Source of the DNA: Planctomycetota bacterium
GTDB taxonomy: Bacteria > Planctomycetota > Planctomycetia > Planctomycetales > Planctomycetaceae
Assembly: GCA_003388505.1 (NCBI GenBank)
Contig: QQVO01000021.1
Span: 62,001 to 126,000, forward strand
DNA: 64,000 bases
Direction of reading: 5' to 3'
In this document: positions 15,939-25,390 of the stretch, piece after piece
Layout of the letters: every line of letters starts with the position of its first letter
Position numbering within the stretch: position 1 is the stretch's first letter
Notes under the pieces: generated by a model
Told to the model about the DNA's origin: nothing
What the model saw: the letters and a program-made list of their open reading frames with translations, nothing else
Databases searched by the model: none
Position numbers and translations under genes: made by a program

Positions 15939-18410
15939 ATGATTCGTCACGGCCACAATCGCACATGTTTGCTGCGGTCAACCGTCCTCGGTCTGGCGGC
16001 GTTCGCCGCCTGCTGCGTGAGCAGCCGGTCTGAGACGTTTGCCCAGGAAACACCTGTGGGAACCCTCGACGTCCAACCCGCGGCCTTCACCCTCGCGTCC
16101 GCCCGGGCGCGGCAGCAACTTGTCGTCACGGGACAGTTCGGCCCTGAAGACATTCGCGACGTCACGGAAGAGGTCCAGTACGAATCTTCAGATCCCGCGG
16201 TCGTCACCGTCGAGGGCTCGCTGGCCCAGCCGGTCGGAAACGGGACGGCCGTAATCACCGCCCGGATGGGAGACAAGTCGGCCGCCGCCGAAGTCACGGT
16301 GACCGGCTTCGAAACGCCCTCTCCCGTGAGCTTTCACAACGAAACGCTCGCTGCGCTGACGAAGGCCGGCTGTAACATGGGGGCCTGTCACGGTTCACCC
16401 TCCGGCAAGGGAGGCTTCCGGCTGTCGCTCCGCGGATTTGATCCGCCACTCGACGTCCTCACCCTCCGCACCGAATTTCAGGGGCGTCGCACGAACATCG
16501 TCAATCCGGATGAGAGCCTGTTGCTCAAGAAGCCGCTGATGGAAGTGGCACACGGCGGCGGACGCCGACTCTACAAGGGCGACCCGGCCCATGTGGCGCT
16601 GCGGACGTGGATTGCCGAAGGAATGCGGCTGGATCCCGAAGACGAGCCCACACTCGATCGGATCGAAGTCTTCCCGAAAAAGCGGGTCTTCCACCAGACC
16701 GGCGACCGGCAGCAGGTCATCGTGAACGGTTATTTCAGCGACGGCAGCGTCCGCGATTTGACGCGCCTCACCGTCTTCAGTTCATCTTCCGAGTCGGTGG
16801 CAGCCGTCGGCAAGGGCGGCCTGGTAGAAAAAGAAGGCCGCGGCGAGACGGCGATTCTCTGCCGGTTCCTCGACAAGATGGACACGAGCTACATCACGTT
16901 CCTTGAAGAGGTCGAAGGCTTCGCCTGGAACGACCCGCCGGAATACAACTTCGTCGACGAGCGCATCAACGAGAAACTGCTCCAATTGCAAATTCCCCCC
17001 TCGGAACTCTGCAGCGACGACGAATTCCTCCGCCGCGCCTATCTCGACGCGACCGGCCGTTTGCCGACGATCGAGGAGACCGAGGCGTTTCTCGCCGATG
17101 TCGGCGCTGACAAGCGTTCCCGACTGATCGACGCGCTGTTGGAGACGCCGGACCATGCTGCATTCTGGGCTCTCAAATGGGCCGACGTGCTCCGGGTCAA
17201 CAGCGGTAAACTGAATGCGACCGGCGTCGCGAAGTTCAACCGTTGGATCTACAACGGCGTGCTCAATGACCAGCCGATGGACGAGTTCGCCCGCGAACTT
17301 CTGACGGCGACCGGCAGCGTCTACGAGCACCCCGCCGCCAACTACTGGCGCGCCAGCCGCGATCCTACTGACGCCACCGAGACGACCGCCCAGTTGTTCC
17401 TGGGCATCCGCATTCAGTGCGCCAAGTGTCACAACCACCCCTTCGAACGCTGGTCGCAGGACAATTACTATGGAATCGCGGCGGCCTTTGCGCGGGTCGG
17501 TCGCAAGAACGGCCCGACGCCGAATGACGAAGTCATCTTCATGCAGGACAGCGGCGACGTCACCCAGCCGCGGACCGGCCAGACGATGAAAGTCCACCTG
17601 TTGCTCGAAGGCGATGTCGACGTGCCGGCCGACCAGGATCGACGGAAGGTGTTCGCCGAGTGGCTGACCACTCCCGACAACCCGTTCTTCGCCCGGGCGA
17701 CTGTCAACCGCATCTGGGGACATGTGATGGGACGGGGCATTGTCGACCCCGTGGACGACTTCCGCGACTCGAACCCTCCCTCCAACGCAGCGCTGCTGGA
17801 TGAACTCTCCACAAAGTTCGTGGAGAACGACTTCAGCCGCAAATGGGTGATTCGCACGATCATGAACAGCGCAACGTATCAGCGCAGTTCGCGAACCAAC
17901 GAATTGAACAAGGACGATGAGATCTACTTCTCGCACGCCTCGACCCGGATGCTGACGGCCGAGCAGTTGCTCGATGCGATTTGCGCCGTCACGGACGTCG
18001 CTGAAACGTTTCCGGGCGTCCCGCCGGGCACCCCTGCGACGCAGCTTCCCGAACCGCCGAAGGACCACTACTTCCTCAAGATTTTCGGTCAGCCGCAACG
18101 GGAAATGGCGTGCGAATGCGAGCGGTCGAATGAATCAAACCTCTCGCAGGCGCTACAGATGATCAACGGGCCGACAGTCCACAACAAGCTGCGGGACGAC
18201 AACGGCCGCATCAACCAGATGATCGCTGCCGGAGCGTCCGACGAAGAGATCATCACGGACCTGTACCTTTCAGCCGTCAGCCGTCCGCCGACGACGGAAG
18301 AACTGCAGGCTTCCAAAAACCACATCGCCGCTTGCGAAAACCGGCGCTTCGGCCTGGAGGACGTCGGTTGGGCGGTCCTCAACTCCAAAGAGTTCCTGTT
18401 CCAGCACTAG
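15939..18410 (+). CDS. Secreted Ig-like-DUF1549-DUF1553 protein
   Basis: A protein of 823 residues from ATG 15939 (MIRHGHNRTC, then a signal peptide ending near ETFAQ). A bacterial Ig-like (BIG2-type) domain is at about 35-125. A cysteine motif CNMGACHG resembling a heme site follows at about 145. A second Ig-like stretch precedes DUF1549 (about 335-560), with CxxCH in CAKCHNHPFERW. The C-terminal part is DUF1553 (about 590-800, RATVNRIWGHVMGRGIVDPV). It resembles the proteins at 1354 and 28329 but lacks LamG, and no DUF1501 gene follows it. Its stop codon TAG forms the first three bases of repeat copy B, so that element lies exactly at the gene's end. Confidence 0.9.
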   Translation: MIRHGHNRTCLLRSTVLGLAAFAACCVSSRSETFAQETPVGTLDVQPAAFTLASARARQQLVVTGQFGPEDIRDVTEEVQYESSDPAVVTVEGSLAQPVGNGTAVITARMGDKSAAAEVTVTGFETPSPVSFHNETLAALTKAGCNMGACHGSPSGKGGFRLSLRGFDPPLDVLTLRTEFQGRRTNIVNPDESLLLKKPLMEVAHGGGRRLYKGDPAHVALRTWIAEGMRLDPEDEPTLDRIEVFPKKRVFHQTGDRQQVIVNGYFSDGSVRDLTRLTVFSSSSESVAAVGKGGLVEKEGRGETAILCRFLDKMDTSYITFLEEVEGFAWNDPPEYNFVDERINEKLLQLQIPPSELCSDDEFLRRAYLDATGRLPTIEETEAFLADVGADKRSRLIDALLETPDHAAFWALKWADVLRVNSGKLNATGVAKFNRWIYNGVLNDQPMDEFARELLTATGSVYEHPAANYWRASRDPTDATETTAQLFLGIRIQCAKCHNHPFERWSQDNYYGIAAAFARVGRKNGPTPNDEVIFMQDSGDVTQPRTGQTMKVHLLLEGDVDVPADQDRRKVFAEWLTTPDNPFFARATVNRIWGHVMGRGIVDPVDDFRDSNPPSNAALLDELSTKFVENDFSRKWVIRTIMNSATYQRSSRTNELNKDDEIYFSHASTRMLTAEQLLDAICAVTDVAETFPGVPPGTPATQLPEPPKDHYFLKIFGQPQREMACECERSNESNLSQALQMINGPTVHNKLRDDNGRINQMIAAGASDEEIITDLYLSAVSRPPTTEELQASKNHIAACENRRFGLEDVGWAVLNSKEFLFQH

Positions 18411-18512
18411 AGCAAATTGCTCTACCGTGTGTCCGCGTCGAGCGGTTTTCGGACTGTTCAGCCGGAGATTCCGCGAGACAGATCGCCAACACTGTTTCGC
18501 AAAGCGCTATAA
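18408..18512 (+). repeat. Interspersed ~105-bp element, copy B
   Basis: Nearly identical to copy D at 51799 (about three differences). Its first bases TAG are the stop codon of the gene ending at 18410. It ends GCAAAGCGCTATAA, 20 bases before a strong terminator. Confidence 0.88.
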
Positions 18513-18531
18513 TCATCGTGCCTGAGAAATA

Positions 18532-18569
18532 CGGCGCGGTCTCCTCCACAGGGGCCGCGCCGTTTTTTT
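18532..18569 (+). terminator. Rho-independent terminator
   Basis: CGGCGCGG (18532-18539) pairs perfectly with CCGCGCCG (18555-18562) and is followed by seven T residues (18563-18569). It would end the transcript of the DUF1549/DUF1553 gene, with repeat copy B inside the 3' untranslated region. The remaining 130 bases to 18699 show nothing clear. Confidence 0.88.
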
Positions 18570-18699
18570 GTCGAACGCGTTCGTTTCGTCGCATCCGCAA
18601 GTCGGTCGTCGTGATTCGTGCCCGAGGCGATCATGAGCATCGCGCGAGCGGCAGCACACGGCCCGCCAGCGCCCCGCTGTCCTGCCCGATCCAGACGAC

Positions 18700-20445
18700 T
18701 CACTCCGGCGAACCTGTCCCTTGACGCAGGAATCGAAGCGCGCCGGTCGGCACGTCCTTCCACACTTCGACGCCGCCCACCGGCCAATAGACTCGAAGTT
18801 CGTCGATCGAACGAGCTGGTCCGACCGCAAGCTGAATTCGCGGGTCATGACTGGCCTGGAAACTCTCCCCGGCTGGAACATGCGCCGCGTGGATTTCTCC
18901 GTCGACAACGGCGTCCACACGAACTGACAACGCCCTGCGGGAGGAATGCGTCCCGATCAACTGCACCATCGCGACCTCCCCCGCCCGATCACTCTCATTC
19001 CTGAGCAGCGCGGGAGGAGCGAGGAGATGGCTGACCACCAGGTCCGGATCAAAATCGTTGTCGATGTCGCCGTAGGCGGCCGCCCGTCCCAGCCAGGACG
19101 CGCGAAAGTAGTCTCCCGCGGAGTCAGAGACGTCGACAAACCGGCGGCCTTCGACGTTCTCGAGCAAACTGGGACGCATGCGGTAGGTTCCGCCCGACTC
19201 AGTGGCGTCCCAGAGGTGGCCGTTGGCGAAGTACAGATCGGGCCACAGATCCGCATTGAGGTCCCGCGCCACGATTCCGAAGTTGAGCATTTCCCGCGAT
19301 GAGGCGTCGACTCCAAGTTCCGCGTTCGCCGCCAGAAACCCGTGCGGACCGATGTTTTCGAAGACATCGACGACCTCCTGGGCGAAGTTCGTGACGAACA
19401 GATCAGGGCGACCGTCGCGATTGTAATCACTGACCGATACTCCCATGCTGCTTCCGAGTTTCCCGTCTTCACTTGTTGCGCAGCCGTGGAGGACTCCAAC
19501 CTCACGAAATTGCAACTCACCTTCGTTCTGAAACAGGAAATTGCGCGTCGTGTCATTCGCAACGAAGATGTCCGGTCGAAAGTCACCGTTGAGGTCGGCA
19601 ATGGCCAATGCCAGACCCTTTCCCTCCGGAGCGAGCGCAATGCCTGCCTCCGTACCCAATTCGACAAAACGTCCGTCGCCCGAATTCCGATAAAGCAGGT
19701 CGGGGAGCCCGTCGTGCCGCATCGGACTCGGAATCCTGTCGCCGGTGACGTCCTCGGGTTGCCAGTTTACATAGTTCACAACGAACAGTTCGGGATGTCC
19801 ATCCGCATCAAGGTCGGCAAACGCGGCGCTGGTCGCCCATCCGGTGCTTTCCACGCCCGCCTCACCGGTCACATTCGTAAATGTCCCGTCACCGTTGTTG
19901 CGCCACAACGCGTTCGCTCCGTATGCGGCAACGTACAGATCGCAGAATCCATCGTTGTCATAGTCGCCGGCGGCGCAGCCCTGGCCGAATCCAATGAATC
20001 GCAGACGCGCCTCGCCCGTTGAATCGTTGAACCGCCAGAAGGCTGACTGTCGATAAAGGCGACTTCGAGCGCTGGCGTCGGCGGGCGCGGCAAAACTCGA
20101 TCCATTAACCAGGAACACATCGAGAGAACCGTCGCCATCGGCGTCGAACAGGGCGACGCCCCCCCCGTTCTGCTCCGTCATGAAGTTCCGGTCGCTGGGC
20201 GCGCCGTAGTAACGGAAATTGATTCCCGAAATCTCAGGCGACACTTGCGCGAACCGAATTTCGGACGTCTCGGTGGAAACCTCGTTTTCCCGGGCGGCGG
20301 GCTCCACTGGCCTCGATGCAGGACGGGTACCGGGTGCATCGTCACTGCGACGCGAGAGCAAGAGGAACGCGATGGCCAGGACCATACCGCATCCGCCGAT
20401 CGCCGCTCCGAAATATACAAAGCTCCTGCGGCCGGTCTGCTTCAT
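18700..20445 (-). CDS. CRTAC1-type FG-GAP/ASPIC-UnbV protein, membrane-anchored (left cassette)
   Basis: A 581-residue protein with one N-terminal membrane segment (about 11-32), so it is anchored or exported. A beta-propeller of FG-GAP/VCBS repeats follows, with calcium-loop-like DxDxDG motifs (DADGDGSLDVF, DYDNDGFCDLY, DLDADGHPELF, DYNRDGRPDLF). The C-terminal 80 residues form an ASPIC/UnbV domain (VPAGESFQASHDPRIQLAVG). It is clearly paralogous to the protein at 23132: both start the propeller with YYGAP[ST]DRxFMTEQNGGGVAL. It follows the TPR gene by 15 bases. A role in binding or assembling surface material is plausible; no enzymatic activity can be named. Confidence 0.9.
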   Translation of the reverse strand: MKQTGRRSFVYFGAAIGGCGMVLAIAFLLLSRRSDDAPGTRPASRPVEPAARENEVSTETSEIRFAQVSPEISGINFRYYGAPSDRNFMTEQNGGGVALFDADGDGSLDVFLVNGSSFAAPADASARSRLYRQSAFWRFNDSTGEARLRFIGFGQGCAAGDYDNDGFCDLYVAAYGANALWRNNGDGTFTNVTGEAGVESTGWATSAAFADLDADGHPELFVVNYVNWQPEDVTGDRIPSPMRHDGLPDLLYRNSGDGRFVELGTEAGIALAPEGKGLALAIADLNGDFRPDIFVANDTTRNFLFQNEGELQFREVGVLHGCATSEDGKLGSSMGVSVSDYNRDGRPDLFVTNFAQEVVDVFENIGPHGFLAANAELGVDASSREMLNFGIVARDLNADLWPDLYFANGHLWDATESGGTYRMRPSLLENVEGRRFVDVSDSAGDYFRASWLGRAAAYGDIDNDFDPDLVVSHLLAPPALLRNESDRAGEVAMVQLIGTHSSRRALSVRVDAVVDGEIHAAHVPAGESFQASHDPRIQLAVGPARSIDELRVYWPVGGVEVWKDVPTGALRFLRQGTGSPE

Positions 20446-20460
20446 CGCATACTACTCGGG

Positions 20461-21711
20461 CTATGTGTTCGGCCCAACCGCCGGTTGGTCGGAAACAGCC
20501 TCCGCCATCCAACGCCATGCGCCCGCCGTCATCGACCTGCCCAGCGCGTCGTAAAGCTCGGCCATGCGCCGGCACTCTGCCGGCGTCGGCCTTGGCATCG
20601 TGAGGTTGCGTTGTAGATCCCACAGATCCAGTTCGGCTCGGGCAAGTTCGTGAGACCGTGCAAAGGCGCGCTGGGCTTCGGGAATCCGTTCCAGACGCAG
20701 CAGCAACCGGGCCCGCCGAGACAAGTAGCTCGTTTCCGCCGGGCGAATCGAGAGCGCGCGGTCGATGAACCCCAGCGACTGTTCATAGTCGCCGGCGATT
20801 TCACGAATCCGGCAGCGGATCTCCCAATACCGATCGTCTTCCTCCAGTTGTGCGGCCATGGTCGGATGAAGCCGCGAACCCGACGTTTCGTCGTCGAACA
20901 GAACCTCACTGGCCGACGGAATATCCATCTGATCGACGAAAAAACGGGACACGACGATTCGCACATAAGGAACTTCGCGGTGCTCATCGGCTGCTTCACG
21001 GAATAACTGCTCCGCAGTCCTTACCTGCCCGGCGCTTCCGTAACATTGGGCGAGCGCCAGGCGGACCGTCGGCTGATCGGGATCACGCTGCAGAGCCTCT
21101 TGCAGCACGGGAAGGCATTGAGCCGCCGGAGGGGGCTCCACTTCGGCCACCGCCAGATCCCGCAGGATTTCCAACGTCTTCTCAAATGCGTCGCTCCCAG
21201 CACGCGTTTGGAACGGCTGTGCAAGCTCCAGCGCCTCTTCCAGAACGGCCACCGCCTCGCGACGGCGCAACGTGGCGAGCAGCAAACCGCTCCATTGACG
21301 CCGTGCGACCCAGGAATGCGGATACTTCAGCAGATGACTCTTCAGAACCGCCTCAGCCCGCTGCAGTTGGTGATCCTTCAGCAGCGCCGCTGCGAGGTTG
21401 ATCTGCGCGTCTTGATGCGCCGGTGAGTCGGCGGCAACCTGCGAAAGGGAACTAATTGCGGCCGGCCAGTCACCCTCCTGGGCATAGGACAGGCCTTCAA
21501 GGTGGAGCGCCTCCGGATGGTCCGGCTCCCACCAGAGCAGACGCTCCAGCGCGGCCCGCGCTTGGGCCGGTTCCCTCTGTTGGAGGGAACGGGCCGCCAG
21601 TGCCAGCCGTTCTTCGTTCCCGCTGCGGAGGTAGGCGGCGCCGGCGATGCAGCCGATGCATGCGATCGGCACGGCCAGAGTCACGAGCTTTACAAATCGA
21701 CGATTACGCAT
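20461..21711 (-). CDS. Membrane-anchored TPR protein (left cassette)
   Basis: A 416-residue protein with an N-terminal membrane anchor (about 8-28, LVTLAVPIACIGCIAGAAYL) and a series of tetratricopeptide-like helical repeats (for example AQARAALERLLWWEPDHPEA and AEAVLKSHLLKYPHSWVARR). It is upstream of the CRTAC1-type gene and certainly co-transcribed with it (15-base gap). It resembles the TPR protein at 21907 in order and in many residues (LLWWEPDHPEAL against LLWSDPTHHRAL; C-termini ALGRSMTAGAWRWMAEAVS against RLGHSEQAADWRRVGEAIS). Likely a scaffold for its propeller partner outside the cytoplasm. Confidence 0.87.
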   Translation of the reverse strand: MRNRRFVKLVTLAVPIACIGCIAGAAYLRSGNEERLALAARSLQQREPAQARAALERLLWWEPDHPEALHLEGLSYAQEGDWPAAISSLSQVAADSPAHQDAQINLAAALLKDHQLQRAEAVLKSHLLKYPHSWVARRQWSGLLLATLRRREAVAVLEEALELAQPFQTRAGSDAFEKTLEILRDLAVAEVEPPPAAQCLPVLQEALQRDPDQPTVRLALAQCYGSAGQVRTAEQLFREAADEHREVPYVRIVVSRFFVDQMDIPSASEVLFDDETSGSRLHPTMAAQLEEDDRYWEIRCRIREIAGDYEQSLGFIDRALSIRPAETSYLSRRARLLLRLERIPEAQRAFARSHELARAELDLWDLQRNLTMPRPTPAECRRMAELYDALGRSMTAGAWRWMAEAVSDQPAVGPNT

Positions 21712-21855
21712 ACGGTGACTACGGCAGAACGCTCAACTCGAATCGACGGCATGGAGAAGTGCTGGACGCCAGTCGGTCGGTGCTCAGAAGACGTCCCGCA
21801 TCGAGTATGGTCCGGAGAGCAACAAAACAGACACAACGCCGCCGATTTCACCTTT

Positions 21856-21864
21856 TGCTATCAT
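21856..21864 (+). promoter_or_regulatory. Extended -10 promoter-like site for the right TPR gene
   Basis: TGCTATCAT fits an extended -10 box 43 bases before GTG 21907; no good -35 is present. It lies in the 195-base divergent region between the two cassettes. Confidence 0.3.
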
Positions 21865-21906
21865 GGTGAATGGGACAGAACAAGTCGAGCGATCATTGGA
21901 TGCAAC

Positions 21907-23103
21907 GTGAAGGGCGCCCGCCGCGGAATCCGAGTCAGTCTCATCGTGCTTGTGCTCGCCGGAGCGGGCTACGGCTCCCTTCACTGGTACATTCGCAGAT
22001 CAGCGGAAGAGACGCTCGCGGCGGCAGAGGCGCATCTGCGGCGGAGAGAGAACGCTGAAGCGCGCGAAGAGCTTCAATGGCTGCTCTGGTCCGATCCCAC
22101 ACATCACCGCGCATTGCTTATCAGAGGCGTCAGCCTGAACGCCGACCGGCGTTTCCCGGAGGCGATTCGAACCCTCGCACAGATTCCCGAGAACTCGGAG
22201 AGTAGCGAGGCCGCCGGAATCGCCCTCGCGTCCTCTCTCATTCTTGACGGGCAGTTTGAGCGAGCGGAAGACGTTTTGCGGAACCACGTCGAACGTTTTC
22301 CTCAATCGCTCAACACCGGCAGGCGACTCGCAAAGCTATACCTCATACAGCTTGACCCGCGGAAAGGCGCCGCCGTGTTGCTTGAGCACTGGAAACGCAA
22401 CCGCGACGAATTGTCGATACTGCCTGACTTGCTGGATATCGAAGCGCGGTCGATTACACCGCAGGAACACGTTGAACGGCTGGAGGCGGCTGACCGCAGC
22501 CATCCGCAGCAGTCGTCTGTCGTGCTTGCGTTGGCTCGCGCGTATCATCAGATGGGAATGCCGGATCGCGCCAAAGAACGATTTGATTCGGCAATTCGAT
22601 TGAGTCCCGACGATCTCCCGACGAAGATTGCCGCAACGGAATTCCTGCTCGACGTGGGAGACCTTGAGTCCGCCCAGAGTCTGCTGCCGACCGACATTGA
22701 CGAACAGATCCATGACAGTCTTTATGCCGACAGATACTGGTACGTCGTTGCGCGGATCGCCGAGAGCCGCGGGCAGATCGCCGATGCGCTCAATTCCCTG
22801 GAGAAGGCGATTGCGTTGCGTCCTGATAATGAGTCTTATTTGCTCATGCAGGCGTCGCTCCTCAGGCGATTGGGCCGCCGGGAGGAATCGAAGCGGGCTG
22901 CAGAAGTCGCGGCGGAACTCGCGGCGACGCGGGCGCGCCTCTTCGTTCTGGCAAACGAAATCAATCGGGAGTCCCCAAGATCCGAGCATTGCTCCGAGAT
23001 TGCAACACTGATGGAACGTCTCGGACACTCCGAACAGGCGGCTGATTGGCGACGGGTCGGCGAGGCCATCAGTGCGGCGTCACGACAACACGTATTCCCT
23101 TGA
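21907..23103 (+). CDS. Membrane-anchored TPR protein (right cassette)
   Basis: A 398-residue protein from GTG 21907: VKGARRGIRVSLIVLVLAGA gives an N-terminal membrane anchor like that of the left copy. The frame stays open back to 21502 but that part is antisense to the left TPR gene. TPR-like helices fill the protein (AEAREELQWLLWSDPTHHRA, PDRAKERFDSAIRLSPDDLP, ALNSLEKAIALRPDNESYLL). Paralogous to 20461-21711 and divergent from it. The CRTAC1-type gene follows within 30 bases, so the two form a unit. No enzymatic motif is visible. Confidence 0.85.
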   Translation: MKGARRGIRVSLIVLVLAGAGYGSLHWYIRRSAEETLAAAEAHLRRRENAEAREELQWLLWSDPTHHRALLIRGVSLNADRRFPEAIRTLAQIPENSESSEAAGIALASSLILDGQFERAEDVLRNHVERFPQSLNTGRRLAKLYLIQLDPRKGAAVLLEHWKRNRDELSILPDLLDIEARSITPQEHVERLEAADRSHPQQSSVVLALARAYHQMGMPDRAKERFDSAIRLSPDDLPTKIAATEFLLDVGDLESAQSLLPTDIDEQIHDSLYADRYWYVVARIAESRGQIADALNSLEKAIALRPDNESYLLMQASLLRRLGRREESKRAAEVAAELAATRARLFVLANEINRESPRSEHCSEIATLMERLGHSEQAADWRRVGEAISAASRQHVFP

Positions 23104-23131
23104 CGCCTCGATCTTCCCCCTTGAATTGGCG

Positions 23132-24952
23132 ATGACCGGACACTTCCATTTCTGCAACCGCAGCCTGCTCTTGCTCCTTCTCATCACCGTTGCGTTCGGC
23201 GCGTTTCCGTCGTGCAGGAGCCGATCAGATCAACCGGATACTCCGTCCGCTGCGGAAACACATGGAAACGAGCCGGCGACAAACAACGAGCGCTCAGACC
23301 CGGCTTCTGATGCGCCCCCCTCTCCCTTCCGATTCGAATTGATGACTGCCGAAGCCGGTGTCGATTTCGTCTATTACGGCGCGCCGACGGACCGGGCGTT
23401 CATGACCGAACAGAACGGCGGAGGCGTCGCCTTGGCCGATTTCAACAACGACGGCCGGCTCGACGTCTTCTTCGTCAATGGGTCTGACTTCAGACTACCG
23501 GGCCGGGGACTGGAGCAATCGAATCAACTCTATCTGGCGCAGGGTGCATTCCGTTACAAGAATGCGACGCGGGCAGCGGGACTTGTGGCCCACGGGTTCG
23601 GCATGGGGTGCACGACCGACGACTACGACAATGATGGATTCAGCGACCTGTTCGTCGCAGCATACGGACAACTCCGGTTGTGGCGCAATAACGGCGACGG
23701 AACCTTCTCCGAAGTCACCCAGGAGGCGGGATTCGATTCCAAACTCTGGGGGACCAGCACCGCATTCGCCGACCTCGACGGCGACGGACTCTCCGATCTC
23801 TATGTCGTCAACTACGTCGACTGGTCGCCCGAGGAGCCCCCCTGTCACCGGCCGGGGCATCCCGAGATGCTCACCGTCTGTTCCCCCATGAACCGGTCCG
23901 GACAGCGCGATGCGCTGTACCGGAACACCGGCGACGGGAGGTTTGTTGAAATCGGCGCCGAGGCCGGCATGGCAGACGCGGCAAACGCCAAAGGACTCGC
24001 GTTGTCGATTTCCGACTTCGATCAAGACGGGCGTCTCGACGTTTACGTCGCCAATGACCAGACGCCCAACGATCTGTACCGAAACGTGGGACAGATGGAA
24101 TTTGAAGAGATCGCCGTCGTTCAGGGAGTCGCGATCAGCAGCGACGGCGTTCCCGGCGCGAGCATGGGGGTCGCCCTCGCGGATTACGACGGCAACGGGC
24201 AGTTGGACATGTGCATAACGAACTTCCGGAATCAGGTGAACGATCTCTTCGCGAACTACGGCGAAGCAGGCTTCGTCGCCGTCAACGCGCAGATGGGAAT
24301 CGATCTCGTTTCGCGGCCGATGTTGTCGTTCGGAATCGTGGCTGCCGACTTCGATCTCGACACCTGGCCCGACTTATTCGTCGCGAACGGTCACATCTGG
24401 GATCTGACGTCGTTCGGCCCCGGCTACGAATTCGAGATGCACCCGCAGTTGCTGTGGAACCGGCGTGGGGAGAGGTTCACCGACGTGAGCGCGGATTGCG
24501 GCGGCTACTTCAAACAGCGTTGGCTCGGCCGGTCCGCCGCAGTGGGCGATCTTGACAATGACGGAGACGATGATCTGGTCGTCACACATCTCGCCGCCCC
24601 GCCGGCGTTGTTGCGAAATGACTCAAAGCGCTCGAACGAGAGCGTCAGAATCCAACTGGTCGGCACGGAAGCCTCCCGGCAGTCCCGGGGAGCGCGGATT
24701 GAGATCGTCACCGAGAAGTCCCGGCACGTTACCCAAGTCCCCGCCGGCGGCAGTTTCCAGGCCAGCCACGATCCGCGCGTGATCGTCGCGGTTCCGTCGT
24801 TGGCCGCGATCCGACAGATCAAAGTCTGGTGGCCTGGCGGGGAGATCGAGACCTGGCTCGAGACGCGCGCCGACCGCTCGGGCGATCTGCGACTGATCCA
24901 GGGAACTGGAACGCTTAGCGAGCAATCGAATGAACGCTCCCCCAGTCGCTGA
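23132..24952 (+). CDS. CRTAC1-type FG-GAP/ASPIC-UnbV protein, exported (right cassette)
   Basis: A 606-residue protein from ATG 23132 (MTGHFHFCNRSLLLLLLITV, a strong export signal; a cysteine at PSC could be lipidated but the lipobox is poor). ATG 23072 is in frame but would overlap the TPR gene. The propeller carries repeated calcium-loop-like motifs (DFNNDGRLDVF, DYDNDGFSDLF, DLDGDGLSDLY, DFDQDGRLDVY, DLDNDGDDDLV). The ASPIC/UnbV domain closes the protein (VPAGGSFQASHDPRVIVAVP). It is the mirror partner of 18700-20445 and ends 31 bases from the convergent lipoprotein gene. Confidence 0.9.
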   Translation: MTGHFHFCNRSLLLLLLITVAFGAFPSCRSRSDQPDTPSAAETHGNEPATNNERSDPASDAPPSPFRFELMTAEAGVDFVYYGAPTDRAFMTEQNGGGVALADFNNDGRLDVFFVNGSDFRLPGRGLEQSNQLYLAQGAFRYKNATRAAGLVAHGFGMGCTTDDYDNDGFSDLFVAAYGQLRLWRNNGDGTFSEVTQEAGFDSKLWGTSTAFADLDGDGLSDLYVVNYVDWSPEEPPCHRPGHPEMLTVCSPMNRSGQRDALYRNTGDGRFVEIGAEAGMADAANAKGLALSISDFDQDGRLDVYVANDQTPNDLYRNVGQMEFEEIAVVQGVAISSDGVPGASMGVALADYDGNGQLDMCITNFRNQVNDLFANYGEAGFVAVNAQMGIDLVSRPMLSFGIVAADFDLDTWPDLFVANGHIWDLTSFGPGYEFEMHPQLLWNRRGERFTDVSADCGGYFKQRWLGRSAAVGDLDNDGDDDLVVTHLAAPPALLRNDSKRSNESVRIQLVGTEASRQSRGARIEIVTEKSRHVTQVPAGGSFQASHDPRVIVAVPSLAAIRQIKVWWPGGEIETWLETRADRSGDLRLIQGTGTLSEQSNERSPSR

Positions 24953-24983
24953 CCGCTTCTACGCGCACCGGGAAACCCGTTCG

Positions 24984-25193
24984 CTATTGCGGAGGTTGTC
25001 CATCGGCGGCCGGTGGCTCGGGGCCTGCCTTTGGATCATTGGCTGGCAGGGCTTCCTCATGGGCGGGATGTGATTCAGCCTCTTCCGGTGGGACATCCGC
25101 TCCACCGCCGCCATTGCAGCCGTGGAGGACCATCAGCCCAGCGGCTGCGGTCATTGAAAATCCGATCCGTCTGACAACCTGCCAACGCCACAT
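24984..25193 (-). CDS. Small proline-rich lipoprotein
   Basis: A 69-residue protein from ATG 25193 with AAGGAG seven bases upstream. The signal peptide ends in the lipobox LHGC at about 23-26, followed by a Gly/Pro/Glu-rich tail with no fold I recognise. It lies 197 bases after the DUF1559 gene on the same strand; small lipoproteins often follow DUF1559 genes in planctomycetes. A terminator lies between them, so it may be separately transcribed or expressed by partial read-through. The frame could open at 25328, but that part is not protein-like. Confidence 0.72.
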   Translation of the reverse strand: MWRWQVVRRIGFSMTAAAGLMVLHGCNGGGGADVPPEEAESHPAHEEALPANDPKAGPEPPAADGQPPQ

Positions 25194-25326
25194 CTGAACG
25201 CTCCTTGTGAGTATAGTCTGGGCGTCCGGCAATCGCAGCACTCCAAATCGCGATGAATACTTCCGGTCCATCGCATCTGCGCACCCGATTGAGACGCCGT
25301 ATTGGAAAGACTCAAGGTACATAGAC

Positions 25327-25362
25327 AAAACGCGCCGGCGTCTGCGCGAGACGCCAGCGCGC
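25327..25362 (-). terminator. Terminator after the DUF1559 gene
   Basis: On the minus strand GGCGTCT-CGCGC-AGACGCC forms a perfect 7-base stem, extended by CGCGC/GCGCG across one mismatch and followed by TTTTGT. It lies about 29 bases after the DUF1559 stop. Confidence 0.7.
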
Positions 25363-25390
25363 CAATTTCGATAGCCAACGACAGCGACGA

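Noticed and set aside
25194-25328. Longer N-terminus of the small lipoprotein
   Set aside because: The extension lacks signal features and the ATG at 25193 has AAGGAG at good distance and a direct lipoprotein signal peptide.
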